Positions 1-8,215 of a DNA stretch of 41,129 nt are shown piece after piece. Source of the stretch: a virus; the IMG/VR virus record IMGVR_UViG_3300031539_000109, positions 1-41,129 of that record; one strand, 5' to 3'. The translations under genes and the position numbers were made by a program. The notes under the pieces are model-generated. The model made no database searches and had not been told where the DNA came from. It saw only the letters and a list, made by a program, of their open reading frames with translations. Position 1 is the first letter of the stretch; every line of letters starts with the position of its first letter.

Positions 1-562
1 CTTCAACGTCGATACCATGCATTGACTCAGCGTCTTGCGCTGCTTCAAAGGTCCAACGTGCGCTTAACTTACGCGTCTTAGCTTCAACAACCTGTTTTAA
101 GATCTGAACGTTCATTCTACGTCCTGGATTTCCTTCTAAGCTAGCTGTGCTTCCTGCGCGAGCAGTAGCCGCATCACCAGCGTAGGCTGTAGCGATCTTA
201 AATGGGCTTAATGCTTCATCACCTGCAACGGTATCAGTGTTTGTAGGACTGGTATCGTTCATGGTATCCGCATAACGGACACGCAAGGTATGAATTTGTG
301 CAACTGGACCTTGCATTGGCTGTACGCCAACGATCTCATTTGCAATAACTGTAGGCATCACACGTCGAATAACGGGAAGGATAACTCTGTTCAAAGTTGC
401 CATGTTGCCCGATGCAGTTGCACCAGCAGTAGCATTTTCAACAAGTTTCTTTCTTGTGTTTTCTAGTATAATTGCCATTGTTGTGCGGCGAGTCCCTTTG
501 AGACCCTCTAACAGGGCTTCTTTGGTTTCACCCCAACGGCTTTCTAGTAATGGTTGTTTCAT
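1..562 (-). CDS. 23: Major capsid protein gp23 (N-terminal part, cut by window edge)
   Basis: The reading frame opens at an ATG at 562 with a strong AAGGAGA ribosome-binding site just upstream and runs off the left end of the window, so only about the first 187 residues are visible. It is the T4-type major head protein that forms the hexamers of the capsid. The segment NEIVGVQPMQGP (around residues 76-87) and the later AQDAESMHGIDVE match the conserved gp23 blocks used for T4-like phage surveys. The N-terminus holds several L/I-x-E tripeptides (LLE, LLE, ILE, LVE, all within the first 43 residues), the known type of cleavage site for the gp21 prohead protease. This suggests a removable propeptide shorter than the 65 residues of T4, although the exact site is inferred. 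It lies 34 nt after gp22 and has its own late-promoter-like box. Confidence 0.96.
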   Translation of the reverse strand, partial: MKQPLLESRWGETKEALLEGLKGTRRTTMAIILENTRKKLVENATAGATASGNMATLNRVILPVIRRVMPTVIANEIVGVQPMQGPVAQIHTLRVRYADTMNDTSPTNTDTVAGDEALSPFKIATAYAGDAATARAGSTASLEGNPGRRMNVQILKQVVEAKTRKLSARWTFEAAQDAESMHGIDVE

Positions 563-579
563 TGTACTTCTCTCCTTTG

Positions 580-587
580 TATTTACT
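580..587 (-). promoter_or_regulatory. Late promoter-like box AGTAAATA before gp23
   Basis: AGTAAATA on the minus strand lies 18 nt upstream of the gp23 start and differs at two positions from the T4 late promoter TATAAATA. The same octamer occurs before gp20 and before the acidic core gene, which supports a shared gp55-dependent signal. Extra transcription of the most abundant virion protein would make sense. Confidence 0.5.
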
Positions 588-596
588 TGTTATTTG

Positions 597-1661
597 TTAC
601 TTGTTCAGCCCTGCTAGGTGCTTAATCTCAATAATGTTATTCACACTATCGTAATCAGCTGCCTTCTTAGCAGTTTTATCACCAGTAACTTCTCTATGTC
701 CCTCGGTGATCATCTTTGGAGATGACCTACGGGAGCCATTAAGAACTGCTGGTAGATACTTGTCAAATGCAGACTTTAGCTTAGGTGTCTGCACGTTCTC
801 AAGTAGTTCACGCATTATGCTTGCCTTCTCTTTGGTAAGAGTCGTTAAGAGTTCGTTTAATGTACGATCCCTTTGGGCGCCTTCTACGAGTTGTTGCTTT
901 TCGGAAATCACTTTTCTACTCTCACTAATCACTTTGTCCTTAATCGCTAATTGGGTTTTCAGCTTCTTAAGTTCTTCGTTTTCGTTAAGATGAGTAATAG
1001 CAAATTCACCAGCAAAAGCTTCGTAAATTTTACGACCAAACATATTTTCACGTGCTAGCTTGATGTCATTCTTAAACTGTTTTAGTTCAGCTTTTAGATT
1101 TTTGGTAACTGCCTCTTTAACAAGCTTGGCGCTACGCTGAACAAATTGTTTCTTAATTTCTACTAGACCAGCTCTGGCTCTAGTAATAAGCTTAACTTTT
1201 GTTTCAGTAACGTCTTTCTTGTCTTTTGCGAAGTCATTAAGTTCTTCTGCGAGAGAATTAATTACGAATTGTTCCAGCTTACTCATAATTGCTGACTGAT
1301 TCTTCCTATCTTCTCTCAATTCCTTAATTTCTTCAGCTAGTCTTTTTGCTAGGAAATTCTGAAAACTCTTGCCTGTAGTCTGAACATAGCGTTTGAACGC
1401 TACTCTTTCTTCAGCAATCTTTTTCTTATCGTTTGCAAATTCAACTAACTCTTCTCTAAGAGATTCGTTTACCATCTTTTCTACAGCTTCAACCATTACA
1501 GCTTTATCGTGTTCATAACGATTCGCAAACTCCTGACGAAGTTCCGCTTTGGCACTTTCTTTTGCTTCGGCGATCTGATTATCCCAAGCTTCCTGAATCT
1601 GATTCTTGGTTTCTTCATTTACGATTCCGCTATCGATTAATGGTTTGATAGCTTCTAGCAT
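597..1661 (-). CDS. 22: Prohead core scaffold protein gp22
   Basis: This 354-residue protein has almost continuous heptad-like charged helix, rich in Lys, Glu, Ala and Leu, with no membrane segment. That is the expected appearance of the T4 gp22 scaffold, which forms the internal core around which the capsid assembles and is then degraded by gp21. T4 gp22 is about 270 residues, so this one is longer. The start at 1661 has AAGGAGA upstream. Position between the protease gp21 and the capsid protein gp23 is the T4 order and is the main support. Three similar helical stretches repeat a pattern of VEF/LNDFAKDKK/LKQFKNDIK followed by a basic helix, suggesting internal duplication. Confidence 0.85.
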   Translation of the reverse strand: MLEAIKPLIDSGIVNEETKNQIQEAWDNQIAEAKESAKAELRQEFANRYEHDKAVMVEAVEKMVNESLREELVEFANDKKKIAEERVAFKRYVQTTGKSFQNFLAKRLAEEIKELREDRKNQSAIMSKLEQFVINSLAEELNDFAKDKKDVTETKVKLITRARAGLVEIKKQFVQRSAKLVKEAVTKNLKAELKQFKNDIKLARENMFGRKIYEAFAGEFAITHLNENEELKKLKTQLAIKDKVISESRKVISEKQQLVEGAQRDRTLNELLTTLTKEKASIMRELLENVQTPKLKSAFDKYLPAVLNGSRRSSPKMITEGHREVTGDKTAKKAADYDSVNNIIEIKHLAGLNK

Positions 1662-1673
1662 TTATGGTTCTCC

Positions 1674-2306
1674 TTATTTTCCATGTTTTAAGTCCTTAAT
1701 GAGACGCAACATAGCGTCCTTTAAGTACTTTTGTACCCTCGAGTCTGCACTGGCGTCCTTAGCCATTTCGAATGTCCTATGACCAAATTTCATATTCATC
1801 AGCCCCTCATATATGGGCGTCGGATATGCACCTGGTGCGCTAGGCTGTGCAACGACATCAATAGTTACTATTTCAAATTCGCTAACGGTACCGGAAGCTT
1901 CATTTACATTACCGCTTCCTCTACTGCTAACTCCTAATTTTACTCCCGACTCCAACATAGTCTTAACTAAATTTCCCATTGGAGTAGGAATAATTTTCAT
2001 TTTACCGAACCCGTTAGGCCCGTCCATCCACATCTCTGTGATAACGTGACTAACGCGATCTAAATTAACCTTCAGGTCATCGGGGTGATCAACTTCACCT
2101 AGTACACTGTAACCTGTTTTGATTTGTTCATTAACAGATTTGACTGCTTGACTAATTTCATCCACTGGATACACACGTTGGTTAGCATTTTTAACGCCAC
2201 CTTGTATACAGATACCTTTAAGATATAGATCCTTTCCCTCGCCAGCGTTCTCAACAATTATTTGAGCCTGGTCGAAGGAAAGGTGTTCACGCAATAATAC
2301 AGTCAT
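1674..2306 (-). CDS. 21: Prohead core protease gp21
   Basis: A 210-residue homologue of the T4 prohead protease, a serine protease of the herpesvirus-assemblin type fold that removes the scaffold and trims capsid proteins. The likely catalytic His is H74 in GEVDHPDD, and the likely nucleophile is S127 or S128 in KLGVSSRGSG. The block VSEFEIVTIDVVAQPSAPGA follows, as in the family. The length matches T4 gp21 (about 212 residues). It lies between the acidic core gene and gp22. No strong ribosome-binding site precedes the ATG at 2306, and the upstream gene ends only 13 nt away, so coupled translation is likely. Confidence 0.94.
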   Translation of the reverse strand: MTVLLREHLSFDQAQIIVENAGEGKDLYLKGICIQGGVKNANQRVYPVDEISQAVKSVNEQIKTGYSVLGEVDHPDDLKVNLDRVSHVITEMWMDGPNGFGKMKIIPTPMGNLVKTMLESGVKLGVSSRGSGNVNEASGTVSEFEIVTIDVVAQPSAPGAYPTPIYEGLMNMKFGHRTFEMAKDASADSRVQKYLKDAMLRLIKDLKHGK

Positions 2307-2319
2307 ATTATTAAGTTAC

Positions 2320-3447
2320 TTATAAAGTGCTTCTTTTGTTAACACCCGATGGCTCGGATGTAACTGGGCTTTTAGCACTTCCCTGTCTAACTCTGCCACC
2401 TGCAACATTCTGGAAACTTCCAGCGTGCTTTAGGTTTGCTGGCTTGTCGGTTGATGGAGGAGTAGTTCCGTCTGGGTTAGAGTTTGTTCCGCCTTTGACT
2501 AAGTTCTTAGCAGTTCCACCCATGTCATTCTTACCAGCTACAACCGAGCTCTTATTTACGTTAGCTCCTGCTCCGCCAGCTGCAACACCCTTACCTTCTG
2601 TGTTTTCTGGTGCATTTACTTTCTCAATATATTCACGCATTAGGTCCGATGCTGATGTCGGTGTCGATCTGCGGCTTTCAATTGGATCTGCCATTGGATC
2701 AACACCCATTGCTTCTGGATCATCGTCCATTGCTTCTGGATCATCGTCCATTGCTTCTGGATCTGCCATTGGATCATCGTCCATTGCTTCTGGATCTGCC
2801 ATTGGATCATCACCCATTTCGTCTGACATAATTGCGTCAAATTCGCTCTTAAGTTCATCAAGTGCGTCTTCGAGATCTAATACTCTATCTTCAATTGCGC
2901 CTTCGGCTGGTACTTCGTCTCCCATAGCTTCTGGATCTGCCATTGGATCATCGTCCATTGCTTCTGGATCTGCCATTGGATCATCACCCATTGCTTCTGG
3001 ATCATCGCCCATAGGCATTTCGTCGTCGTCCTCAGCTACTTTGCCGTATGCAATATCTAACAGTTGATCGCTGTTTTCCTCAAGTGAGCCCTTAACGCTC
3101 TCTTGTGCAACACCGTAGAAACTTGCTACTTTGGATAGTAGTTCTCCGTGATCGCCTTCATTGATCGAACCGTCTACATAGTCCAATAACTGTTTTGCTT
3201 CTTCAGCAGTAATAACTTTACCTAGTGTCTTTGCGCTATCTGTAATTTCTTCGTTCTCAACTTCATCTGTAATGTCGTCGATAATATCACCAGTTTTGTC
3301 ATTGCTTACATCTGCAAAATCTTCATCGCTTATTAGACTTTCATAAATCTTGCGGCTTGTTTCAACTGTAATGTCGTGGAATAAACTACGAGCTTTATCA
3401 GTTTCGCCGTTTGTTAAAAATTCAACTATCTGTTCATACTTGTTCAT
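2320..3447 (-). CDS. Acidic repeat protein of the prohead core region (gp67/gp68-like position)
   Basis: A 375-residue, strongly acidic protein between the portal cluster and the protease. Residues about 140-265 contain two blocks of tandem DPMADPEAM/DDDPEAM repeats (seven DPEAM copies), separated by a helical linker DRVLDLEDALDELKSEF. The N-terminal 120 residues look helical. The last 100 residues are Gly/Asn/Ser-rich and basic, which would be disordered. In T4 this slot holds gp67 and gp68, small head-core proteins, gp67 being highly acidic and cut up by gp21. A core or internal head role is therefore inferred from position and charge; I see no true sequence match. An AAGGA site precedes the start, and a promoter-like box lies 31 nt upstream of it. 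Confidence 0.6.
   Translation of the reverse strand: MNKYEQIVEFLTNGETDKARSLFHDITVETSRKIYESLISDEDFADVSNDKTGDIIDDITDEVENEEITDSAKTLGKVITAEEAKQLLDYVDGSINEGDHGELLSKVASFYGVAQESVKGSLEENSDQLLDIAYGKVAEDDDEMPMGDDPEAMGDDPMADPEAMDDDPMADPEAMGDEVPAEGAIEDRVLDLEDALDELKSEFDAIMSDEMGDDPMADPEAMDDDPMADPEAMDDDPEAMDDDPEAMGVDPMADPIESRRSTPTSASDLMREYIEKVNAPENTEGKGVAAGGAGANVNKSSVVAGKNDMGGTAKNLVKGGTNSNPDGTTPPSTDKPANLKHAGSFQNVAGGRVRQGSAKSPVTSEPSGVNKRSTL
2682..2819 (-). repeat. In-frame tandem repeat block 1 (DPMADPEAM coding)
   Basis: On the plus strand, units of CCATTGCTTCTGGATC alternate with TGCCATTGGATCATC. The units are near-identical in DNA as well as protein, pointing to recent slippage-type expansion. The block lies inside the acidic core gene. 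Confidence 0.85.
2921..3015 (-). repeat. In-frame tandem repeat block 2 (DPEAM coding)
   Basis: A second run of the same repeat family as 2682-2819, separated from it by about 100 nt encoding a helical linker. Units share CCATTGGATCATC and GCTTCTGGATC. Confidence 0.85.
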
Positions 3448-3477
3448 AATTGTTCCTTTATAATATGACTGTAAAAT

Positions 3478-3485
3478 TATTTACT
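3478..3485 (-). promoter_or_regulatory. Late promoter-like box AGTAAATA before the acidic core gene
   Basis: This box lies 31 nt upstream of the ATG at 3447 and just downstream of a terminator hairpin. Its placement would restart transcription for the core, protease, scaffold and capsid genes. Confidence 0.5.
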
Positions 3486-3492
3486 GGAAAAT

Positions 3493-3521
3493 GAAAAAAA
3501 GCACCGTAATTGGTGCTTTTT
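3493..3521 (-). terminator. Rho-independent terminator in the head operon
   Basis: A perfect 10-bp stem AAAAAGCACC/GGTGCTTTTT with a 6-nt loop. On the minus strand it is followed by an unbroken T run, so it should end leftward transcripts from gp20. The A/T symmetry means it could also work on the plus strand. Confidence 0.85.
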
Positions 3522-3544
3522 GGGGTCATTTGACGAAAGAAACG

Positions 3545-3781
3545 TTAAAGTGCTGAGGCCTCTGGTTTAATTCCGTATTGATTTTTAATTTTTGATAATT
3601 TCTGCTGCATTTCCACTGCTCTTAAATCGTTCATTAAACGCAGTTTATTAATGTGCCTTAGCGTTAAACGTGTCTTTCTAGTGTCGGACATTTCTAACTT
3701 ACTTTGGTCAACGTCGGGGGAGAACATAGGATCTTGTTGGTCAGTTCCTGTCTCCGAATCAAAGATTTCAAATAGATGCAT
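3545..3781 (-). CDS. Small head-cluster protein (possible core protein)
   Basis: This 78-residue protein starts at the ATG at 3781 (MHLFEIFDSE). An earlier TTG at 3796 is possible but less likely. The C-terminal half (residues about 35-70) is a basic helix with the pattern TRKTRLTLRHINKLRLMNDL. It sits 20 nt after gp20 and before the head-operon terminator, where T4 encodes gp67 (PIP) and gp68. A prohead-core role is inferred from position only. No clear ribosome-binding site is visible, so translation may be coupled to gp20. The stop is 24 nt before the terminator hairpin. Confidence 0.65.
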   Translation of the reverse strand: MHLFEIFDSETGTDQQDPMFSPDVDQSKLEMSDTRKTRLTLRHINKLRLMNDLRAVEMQQKLSKIKNQYGIKPEASAL

Positions 3782-3801
3782 TAAATTATTTACCAAATAT
3801 A

Positions 3802-5529
3802 TTAGACAGGAGCTTCTGGCGCTGGAGCAATTCCAGCAAGTCCGCCGGGACCCTCAGGAGCAGGGCCTTCTAAGCCTTCTAATCCTGTACCGCCCATTGC
3901 ATCGGCTTCTTCTGCACCTAATAGATCGTTAGTTAAGTCCAAGTCAGCATCAATGCCAGATCCGGTAATACCCACTGCTCGCATACCAACATCATCTGCA
4001 TCACCTGCCTGGTCACCAGCAACTTCTTCTTCCCAGAGACGATCATTTTCTTCCATCTCTTCGTCACTCAGGCCTAAGAATCGTTTTAGCAAGAATCTTT
4101 TCGATAGATAAGCATAACCTTCTAATGAGGTATATGCTTGTGCTCGACTGTTATCAAGTTCAATCTGTCTGTAGTTGGAGAAGTTTTGTGGCTCGTTAAA
4201 TTTAATATCAAAAATGCTACCTTCAACGTTAATGCCTCTCCAACGCAAGAACATTTTAAATTCTAAATCAAGTTTTTCAATAATTAAGTTTTGTAGACGC
4301 TTGCAATATTGATTGAAACGCCATTCCTGAATTAATGCCGTGCCCACCTTGCCGTCGTTAAACTGTGCCGTTCCATCTTCAGGGCCAGTCGGAAGGTAAC
4401 TACTTGGAATTCTTAATCCTCTGAACAATTTATTAGTAAAGTATCTTAAGTCATCAATCTCACCTAAGTTCTGTCCGCCCGATAATGTATCTACGCTACT
4501 GCCTCGTCCGTCGGCAGTAACTGGGAAAAAGTAATCTTCATTAATTGATAATGGATTATATGTTGCGTCCATCATGTTTGATCCACCACCAGTAGCAGTA
4601 GGAATTCGTCGCTGCCAAATTTCGTTCTTAACTCTTTCTACGAATTGCATAGCTAAGTGAGCAGGCATATTACCTACATCAATTTTAAACACACGACGTT
4701 CTGGTGCTCGTTGTATTCTGTAAATTAAAATCGAATCTTCAAGTAATTCTTTTTGTTTGAATACTTTAAAAACTAATTCCAATATGCTATTACCGAACGG
4801 CCAATTAATATCTAAGCCTTCAGTTAAACTTAAATGTACAATGTGTTCTGCATTGATAGCTGATTCATTTTGTGCAACTGAGAAACGTGAACCACCTGAG
4901 GAGTAAGGAGTGTTTGGTTGAATGTATGCACTGTTGGCTCCGCCAGACTGTGGATGGTTAGTAAACACATCCGTTGTGCTAATCATTGTTGCTGTTAAGT
5001 TTTGAAAGTTAGGGCCGACTTCTTTTAAAATATACTGTTCCGGTTCTTTGCCCTGACTCTCATTCACAATAACTTTGATAACCTTACCCATGTCAACCCA
5101 AAACAATTCAAACGTTTCTGGATCACGTATAAAGATTTGATCTCCATACTTCATAACGTTTCTAAACATTTTGAACATACGTTTATTAAATTCATTTAAG
5201 GAACACCATTGTTGAAGTTGTTCCTTAAGTAATTTCACTTCTCTATCAGTAGCTTGTTCTTTAAATACCAAATCGAACGGAGTTTCGTTCTCAATGTTGA
5301 GCTGTGTACAAAATTCAGAAATAATGTCTAGTGCTGAGTTAACCTCACTATCCAAATCCATATGTTCGTATTGGTTATAACGTTCTAATCTGTTTGGATG
5401 CCCGACGTATACCTCTGGAAGGTTATACTGATAGTTTCTGTATCCAAAGCCATCAATGTTACGTTGGTCTTTGGAGAACGGGCTAACGTTATTAATTTCA
5501 ATTATTCGAAAATGTTTTTTCCACGACAT
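3802..5529 (-). CDS. 20: Portal vertex protein gp20
   Basis: A 575-residue homologue of the T4 portal, the dodecameric ring at the head vertex through which DNA is packaged and to which the neck attaches. The block YRIQRAPERRVFKIDVGNMP (residues 270-289) is the hallmark gp20 motif. Other family blocks are VNSALDIISEFC near residue 63 and the later FFPVTADGRGSSVDTLSGG. T4 gp20 is 524 residues. The extra length is mostly a Gly/Pro/Glu-rich tail after about residue 515. The start at 5529 has an AGGA site upstream and an AGTAAATA box 22 nt before the start. Confidence 0.96.
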   Translation of the reverse strand: MSWKKHFRIIEINNVSPFSKDQRNIDGFGYRNYQYNLPEVYVGHPNRLERYNQYEHMDLDSEVNSALDIISEFCTQLNIENETPFDLVFKEQATDREVKLLKEQLQQWCSLNEFNKRMFKMFRNVMKYGDQIFIRDPETFELFWVDMGKVIKVIVNESQGKEPEQYILKEVGPNFQNLTATMISTTDVFTNHPQSGGANSAYIQPNTPYSSGGSRFSVAQNESAINAEHIVHLSLTEGLDINWPFGNSILELVFKVFKQKELLEDSILIYRIQRAPERRVFKIDVGNMPAHLAMQFVERVKNEIWQRRIPTATGGGSNMMDATYNPLSINEDYFFPVTADGRGSSVDTLSGGQNLGEIDDLRYFTNKLFRGLRIPSSYLPTGPEDGTAQFNDGKVGTALIQEWRFNQYCKRLQNLIIEKLDLEFKMFLRWRGINVEGSIFDIKFNEPQNFSNYRQIELDNSRAQAYTSLEGYAYLSKRFLLKRFLGLSDEEMEENDRLWEEEVAGDQAGDADDVGMRAVGITGSGIDADLDLTNDLLGAEEADAMGGTGLEGLEGPAPEGPGGLAGIAPAPEAPV

Positions 5530-5550
5530 TATTAATTTGTTCCTGTTGTT

Positions 5551-5558
5551 TATTTACT
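5551..5558 (-). promoter_or_regulatory. Late promoter-like box AGTAAATA before gp20
   Basis: This octamer lies 22 nt before the portal start and is identical to the boxes before gp23 and the acidic core gene. It just precedes the end of the tape-measure frame. Confidence 0.5.
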
Positions 5559-5561
5559 CTA

Positions 5562-8192
5562 TTACTGGTTGTCAACTATATTCTTGCTATAGCCGACGTT
5601 TCTATCAAACAGCCTAATTAATTCTTCCAATTGGCTAGAATTTTTGTCGCGCAACATCTCAATTGATTTTTCTAATTTTTCAGTCTGATTTTTGTTGACG
5701 TCAATTAAAGAGGCTAATTGTTTTACAAGTTCCTTATTAGATTCAACATCGGGTGTTATAACGTCTGTAAGAGGAGTTTTAGATGGTGACATTGCTGCCA
5801 TTGCTAAACTGGTTCCCCCGTAACCCTTGGCTCGTGCGCGGACTGGTGAGCTGCTCATCATTGACTTTACTGCGGCATCACCTTCTTCGGCACTAGATTT
5901 CGCATCTAAGAATTTAGGAATATATTCGCTAGCAGCATCATATATTCCTTTTAATGTAAGTCCTATAGCTACTGGAGGTATTAATCTTCCTCCTATTTTA
6001 GTTAATGCAGATAATATTCCTTTGGATGCTCCACCACTAACTGCTCCAGATGCTGCCGAACCCAATTTTGTTGCTAGACCCTTGCCTTGTCGCAACCCTT
6101 GCAATGTTTTTTCTGTCACTGAGGGCACAGCCTTGGCAGCACTACCAAACATTTTATCACCACCCATACCGCCGAATCTATTATGTAATTTTTTTCCAGC
6201 GCCGTATCCTAAACTACCTACCGCTGCACCAGTAGCTATTTCATTCATTCCTATTCCTGATCCAAAGAAGCCATCGTCTTCTGCTTCTCCAGGTCGAACT
6301 GCGCCAACGTAGTGCATTAATGGATCAACAACTGCATTCTTAAATATGTCAAACATCTTGACGGTCATTTTTGTATACAGATTAAATATTTTACTATCTG
6401 TAAATACCTTTTCTACATCCTGTGCCATTTTCTGTGCAGCATGGGCAGCGTCTCGAACTCCAGTAGTCAATGCATCAGTTGCTGATTTCATTCCTGTGAC
6501 TTGATCGTTAGCAGCATCGACTGATTTTTTAGTAATTTTAATTGTCGAATCTAATACTTCACCTAATAACGCTGCAACATCTTTAAAAGCCCCACTCGGT
6601 GACATTGCTGCCATTGCTAAACCTCGTGTATCGTTAAGAATACTTTCTCTAATTTGTTTATTGTATTTGCTAGACAATTCATTTTCTTTTGCTAAACCTA
6701 ATGTCCCGTTGTGGAATGCTGCAAGTTGTTCTTGTTGTTTAGCTGCTGCGCCTTGAACATTACTAGCGTATATTGCGCCTTCTTTATTAACAACACTGCC
6801 AAAGACAACTAATTCTTTAAAGTTCTTTCTTTGAATTGCTGGCATAACTGCCATTGCTTCTAAAATATCTTGTTGTTCTTTAGCTGTCTTTCCTGCAAGT
6901 TTTTGTCTAAATGCCAATTCATTAGCAGAATCTCTAGCCTCTTGCATTTTCTTCTTAGCGTCTTCTCCGGTAATAGAGGAAATAATTCTTAAGTTCTCAG
7001 CATACCTAGCCGTCTCTTCAGCAACCATTCTTTTAGTAACTGTTTGTCCGGCACCTTGTCTACTCATATCGGCAATTACTTCTGCCTGAAGCTCGCCGAT
7101 TTCTTGGAAACCATATCCTAATTGAAGTAATTGATCAAATGTACCTTCCTGCTTCATAATTTGAGTTGACTTGCCAATCATCTTTAGGCCTTCGGTAACA
7201 CCAACACCTAATATTGATAATGTTGACCCTGACTTTGTTGCAATTTCTCCAAATTGTTGTAGTGTAAACCCTGCCGCATACGCACTATCTCTCATTTCAG
7301 TCATGCCACCAGTGAACGTTGCGCCGGCGCCCGCCATCGATCTATAAGTCTTAATTGTTTTTTCTAATTCTTTAACAGTGGTTTCTAAAACTACTCCGCC
7401 TAACTTACTTGCGCCTTCAGAAACTGTTTTTACACCAATGCCAAGGCCTTCGAGGGCAAGTCCTACTAGTTTAATATAACCACCCTTACCAAATATTAAT
7501 AGTGCGTCACCTGCCCTAGATAGCATGTCACCAAAAGTACTACCAGCCTTCCCCGCGGTATCTAAACCAGCTCTAAATACAGTTTGTGATACTGATGTAG
7601 CACTACCAGAATCAAGTAGACCTTTTGTAACATCTCCTATCACTGCTCCGATTTTTGTTATTCCGACGCCGAGATTAACAACTGATTTAGTAGTCATTTT
7701 AGCTGCTAAACTTACACCAGTTAACCCAGCAGTCAATTCACCTTTGATGTGTTTCTTTATAACTTCGCTAAACGATCTTCCGGCATCTGTGAGTGCTTTT
7801 TTGGAATCTTTTAAAGCGTTCTGAAGTTCTTTTTGTTTCTTGGTTAGTTCCTCATAAATTTCTTTTCTATCCCCACCTTGTTCCTTTTCTTTTTCACGTT
7901 GTTTGTCAATCGCATTAATACTTTCTTCAATAGCTGCTATGTGATCTTTAAGGGACTTGGCAGAATCTTTACCTAATTTCCCAAATGCCCAATTCATATG
8001 TGTGATATTGTCGGTTGTATCCTTAGATAACTTATCCCACGTCTTCATACTCTTAATTCGTCGTTTGTCGTAATCATTATCAACGTTAAGTCTGGATTTT
8101 GCTGCATCCGCAACTTTAGAGTTAAACTTGTTGAGAGTTTCAATTAATGATTCAATTGCGTCGTTTAGATCGTCAGGATTAAAATCAGCCAT
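5562..8192 (-). CDS. Probable tail tape measure protein
   Basis: An 876-residue protein with a long charged coiled coil at residues about 5-155, then small-residue hydrophobic helices (about 155-265 and 640-745) and further helical segments, ending in a coiled coil (about 815-876). This arrangement is typical of phage tape measure proteins, which set tail length and line the tube. T4 gp29 is 590 residues, so the tail may be longer or the protein may carry extra domains. The adjacent divergent gene is a gp26-like protein with a frameshift signal, and frameshifted chaperones normally neighbour tape measure genes, which supports the call. The nonapeptide LAMAAMSPS occurs twice (near residues 524 and 795). 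No specific catalytic motif is seen. An internal virion protein is the alternative. Confidence 0.6.
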   Translation of the reverse strand: MADFNPDDLNDAIESLIETLNKFNSKVADAAKSRLNVDNDYDKRRIKSMKTWDKLSKDTTDNITHMNWAFGKLGKDSAKSLKDHIAAIEESINAIDKQREKEKEQGGDRKEIYEELTKKQKELQNALKDSKKALTDAGRSFSEVIKKHIKGELTAGLTGVSLAAKMTTKSVVNLGVGITKIGAVIGDVTKGLLDSGSATSVSQTVFRAGLDTAGKAGSTFGDMLSRAGDALLIFGKGGYIKLVGLALEGLGIGVKTVSEGASKLGGVVLETTVKELEKTIKTYRSMAGAGATFTGGMTEMRDSAYAAGFTLQQFGEIATKSGSTLSILGVGVTEGLKMIGKSTQIMKQEGTFDQLLQLGYGFQEIGELQAEVIADMSRQGAGQTVTKRMVAEETARYAENLRIISSITGEDAKKKMQEARDSANELAFRQKLAGKTAKEQQDILEAMAVMPAIQRKNFKELVVFGSVVNKEGAIYASNVQGAAAKQQEQLAAFHNGTLGLAKENELSSKYNKQIRESILNDTRGLAMAAMSPSGAFKDVAALLGEVLDSTIKITKKSVDAANDQVTGMKSATDALTTGVRDAAHAAQKMAQDVEKVFTDSKIFNLYTKMTVKMFDIFKNAVVDPLMHYVGAVRPGEAEDDGFFGSGIGMNEIATGAAVGSLGYGAGKKLHNRFGGMGGDKMFGSAAKAVPSVTEKTLQGLRQGKGLATKLGSAASGAVSGGASKGILSALTKIGGRLIPPVAIGLTLKGIYDAASEYIPKFLDAKSSAEEGDAAVKSMMSSSPVRARAKGYGGTSLAMAAMSPSKTPLTDVITPDVESNKELVKQLASLIDVNKNQTEKLEKSIEMLRDKNSSQLEELIRLFDRNVGYSKNIVDNQ
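5785..5809 (-). repeat. 25-nt direct repeat, copy 1 (LAMAAMSPS)
   Basis: This is identical over 25 nt to 6598-6622 within the same gene and in the same frame. It encodes LAMAAMSP. Confidence 0.9.
6598..6622 (-). repeat. 25-nt direct repeat, copy 2 (LAMAAMSPS)
   Basis: Second exact copy, 813 nt from the first, within the probable tape measure gene. Confidence 0.9.
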
Positions 8193-8201
8193 TTTTATAC
8201 C

Positions 8202-8209
8202 AATAAATA
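8202..8209 (+). promoter_or_regulatory. Late promoter-like box AATAAATA before the gp26-like gene
   Basis: One mismatch to the T4 late promoter TATAAATA, 28 nt before the ATG at 8237. The same AATAAATA form precedes the operon at 15463 and the gp6 gene. Confidence 0.6.
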
Positions 8210-8215
8210 CTAGTA

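Noticed and set aside
2317-2324. TATAAGTA as a late promoter for gp21
   Set aside because: Lies only 11 nt before the gp21 ATG and overlaps the preceding stop. Too close to be convincing.
2640-2861. 73-residue frame on the minus strand within the repeats
   Set aside because: Out-of-frame reading of the same DNA repeats. No ribosome-binding site and Gln/Met/Trp low complexity.
2682-3015. CRISPR-like array
   Set aside because: The repeats are in-frame, contiguous and protein-coding without unique spacers.
2327-3067. 246-residue open frame on the plus strand
   Set aside because: It is the antisense image of the acidic repeat gene (Ser/Gly/Ile low complexity), with no start signals of its own.
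3787-3794. GGTAAATA as a late promoter for the 78-residue head protein
   Set aside because: Only 6 nt before the ATG, so the transcript would start at or after the start codon. Probably just coding or spacer sequence.
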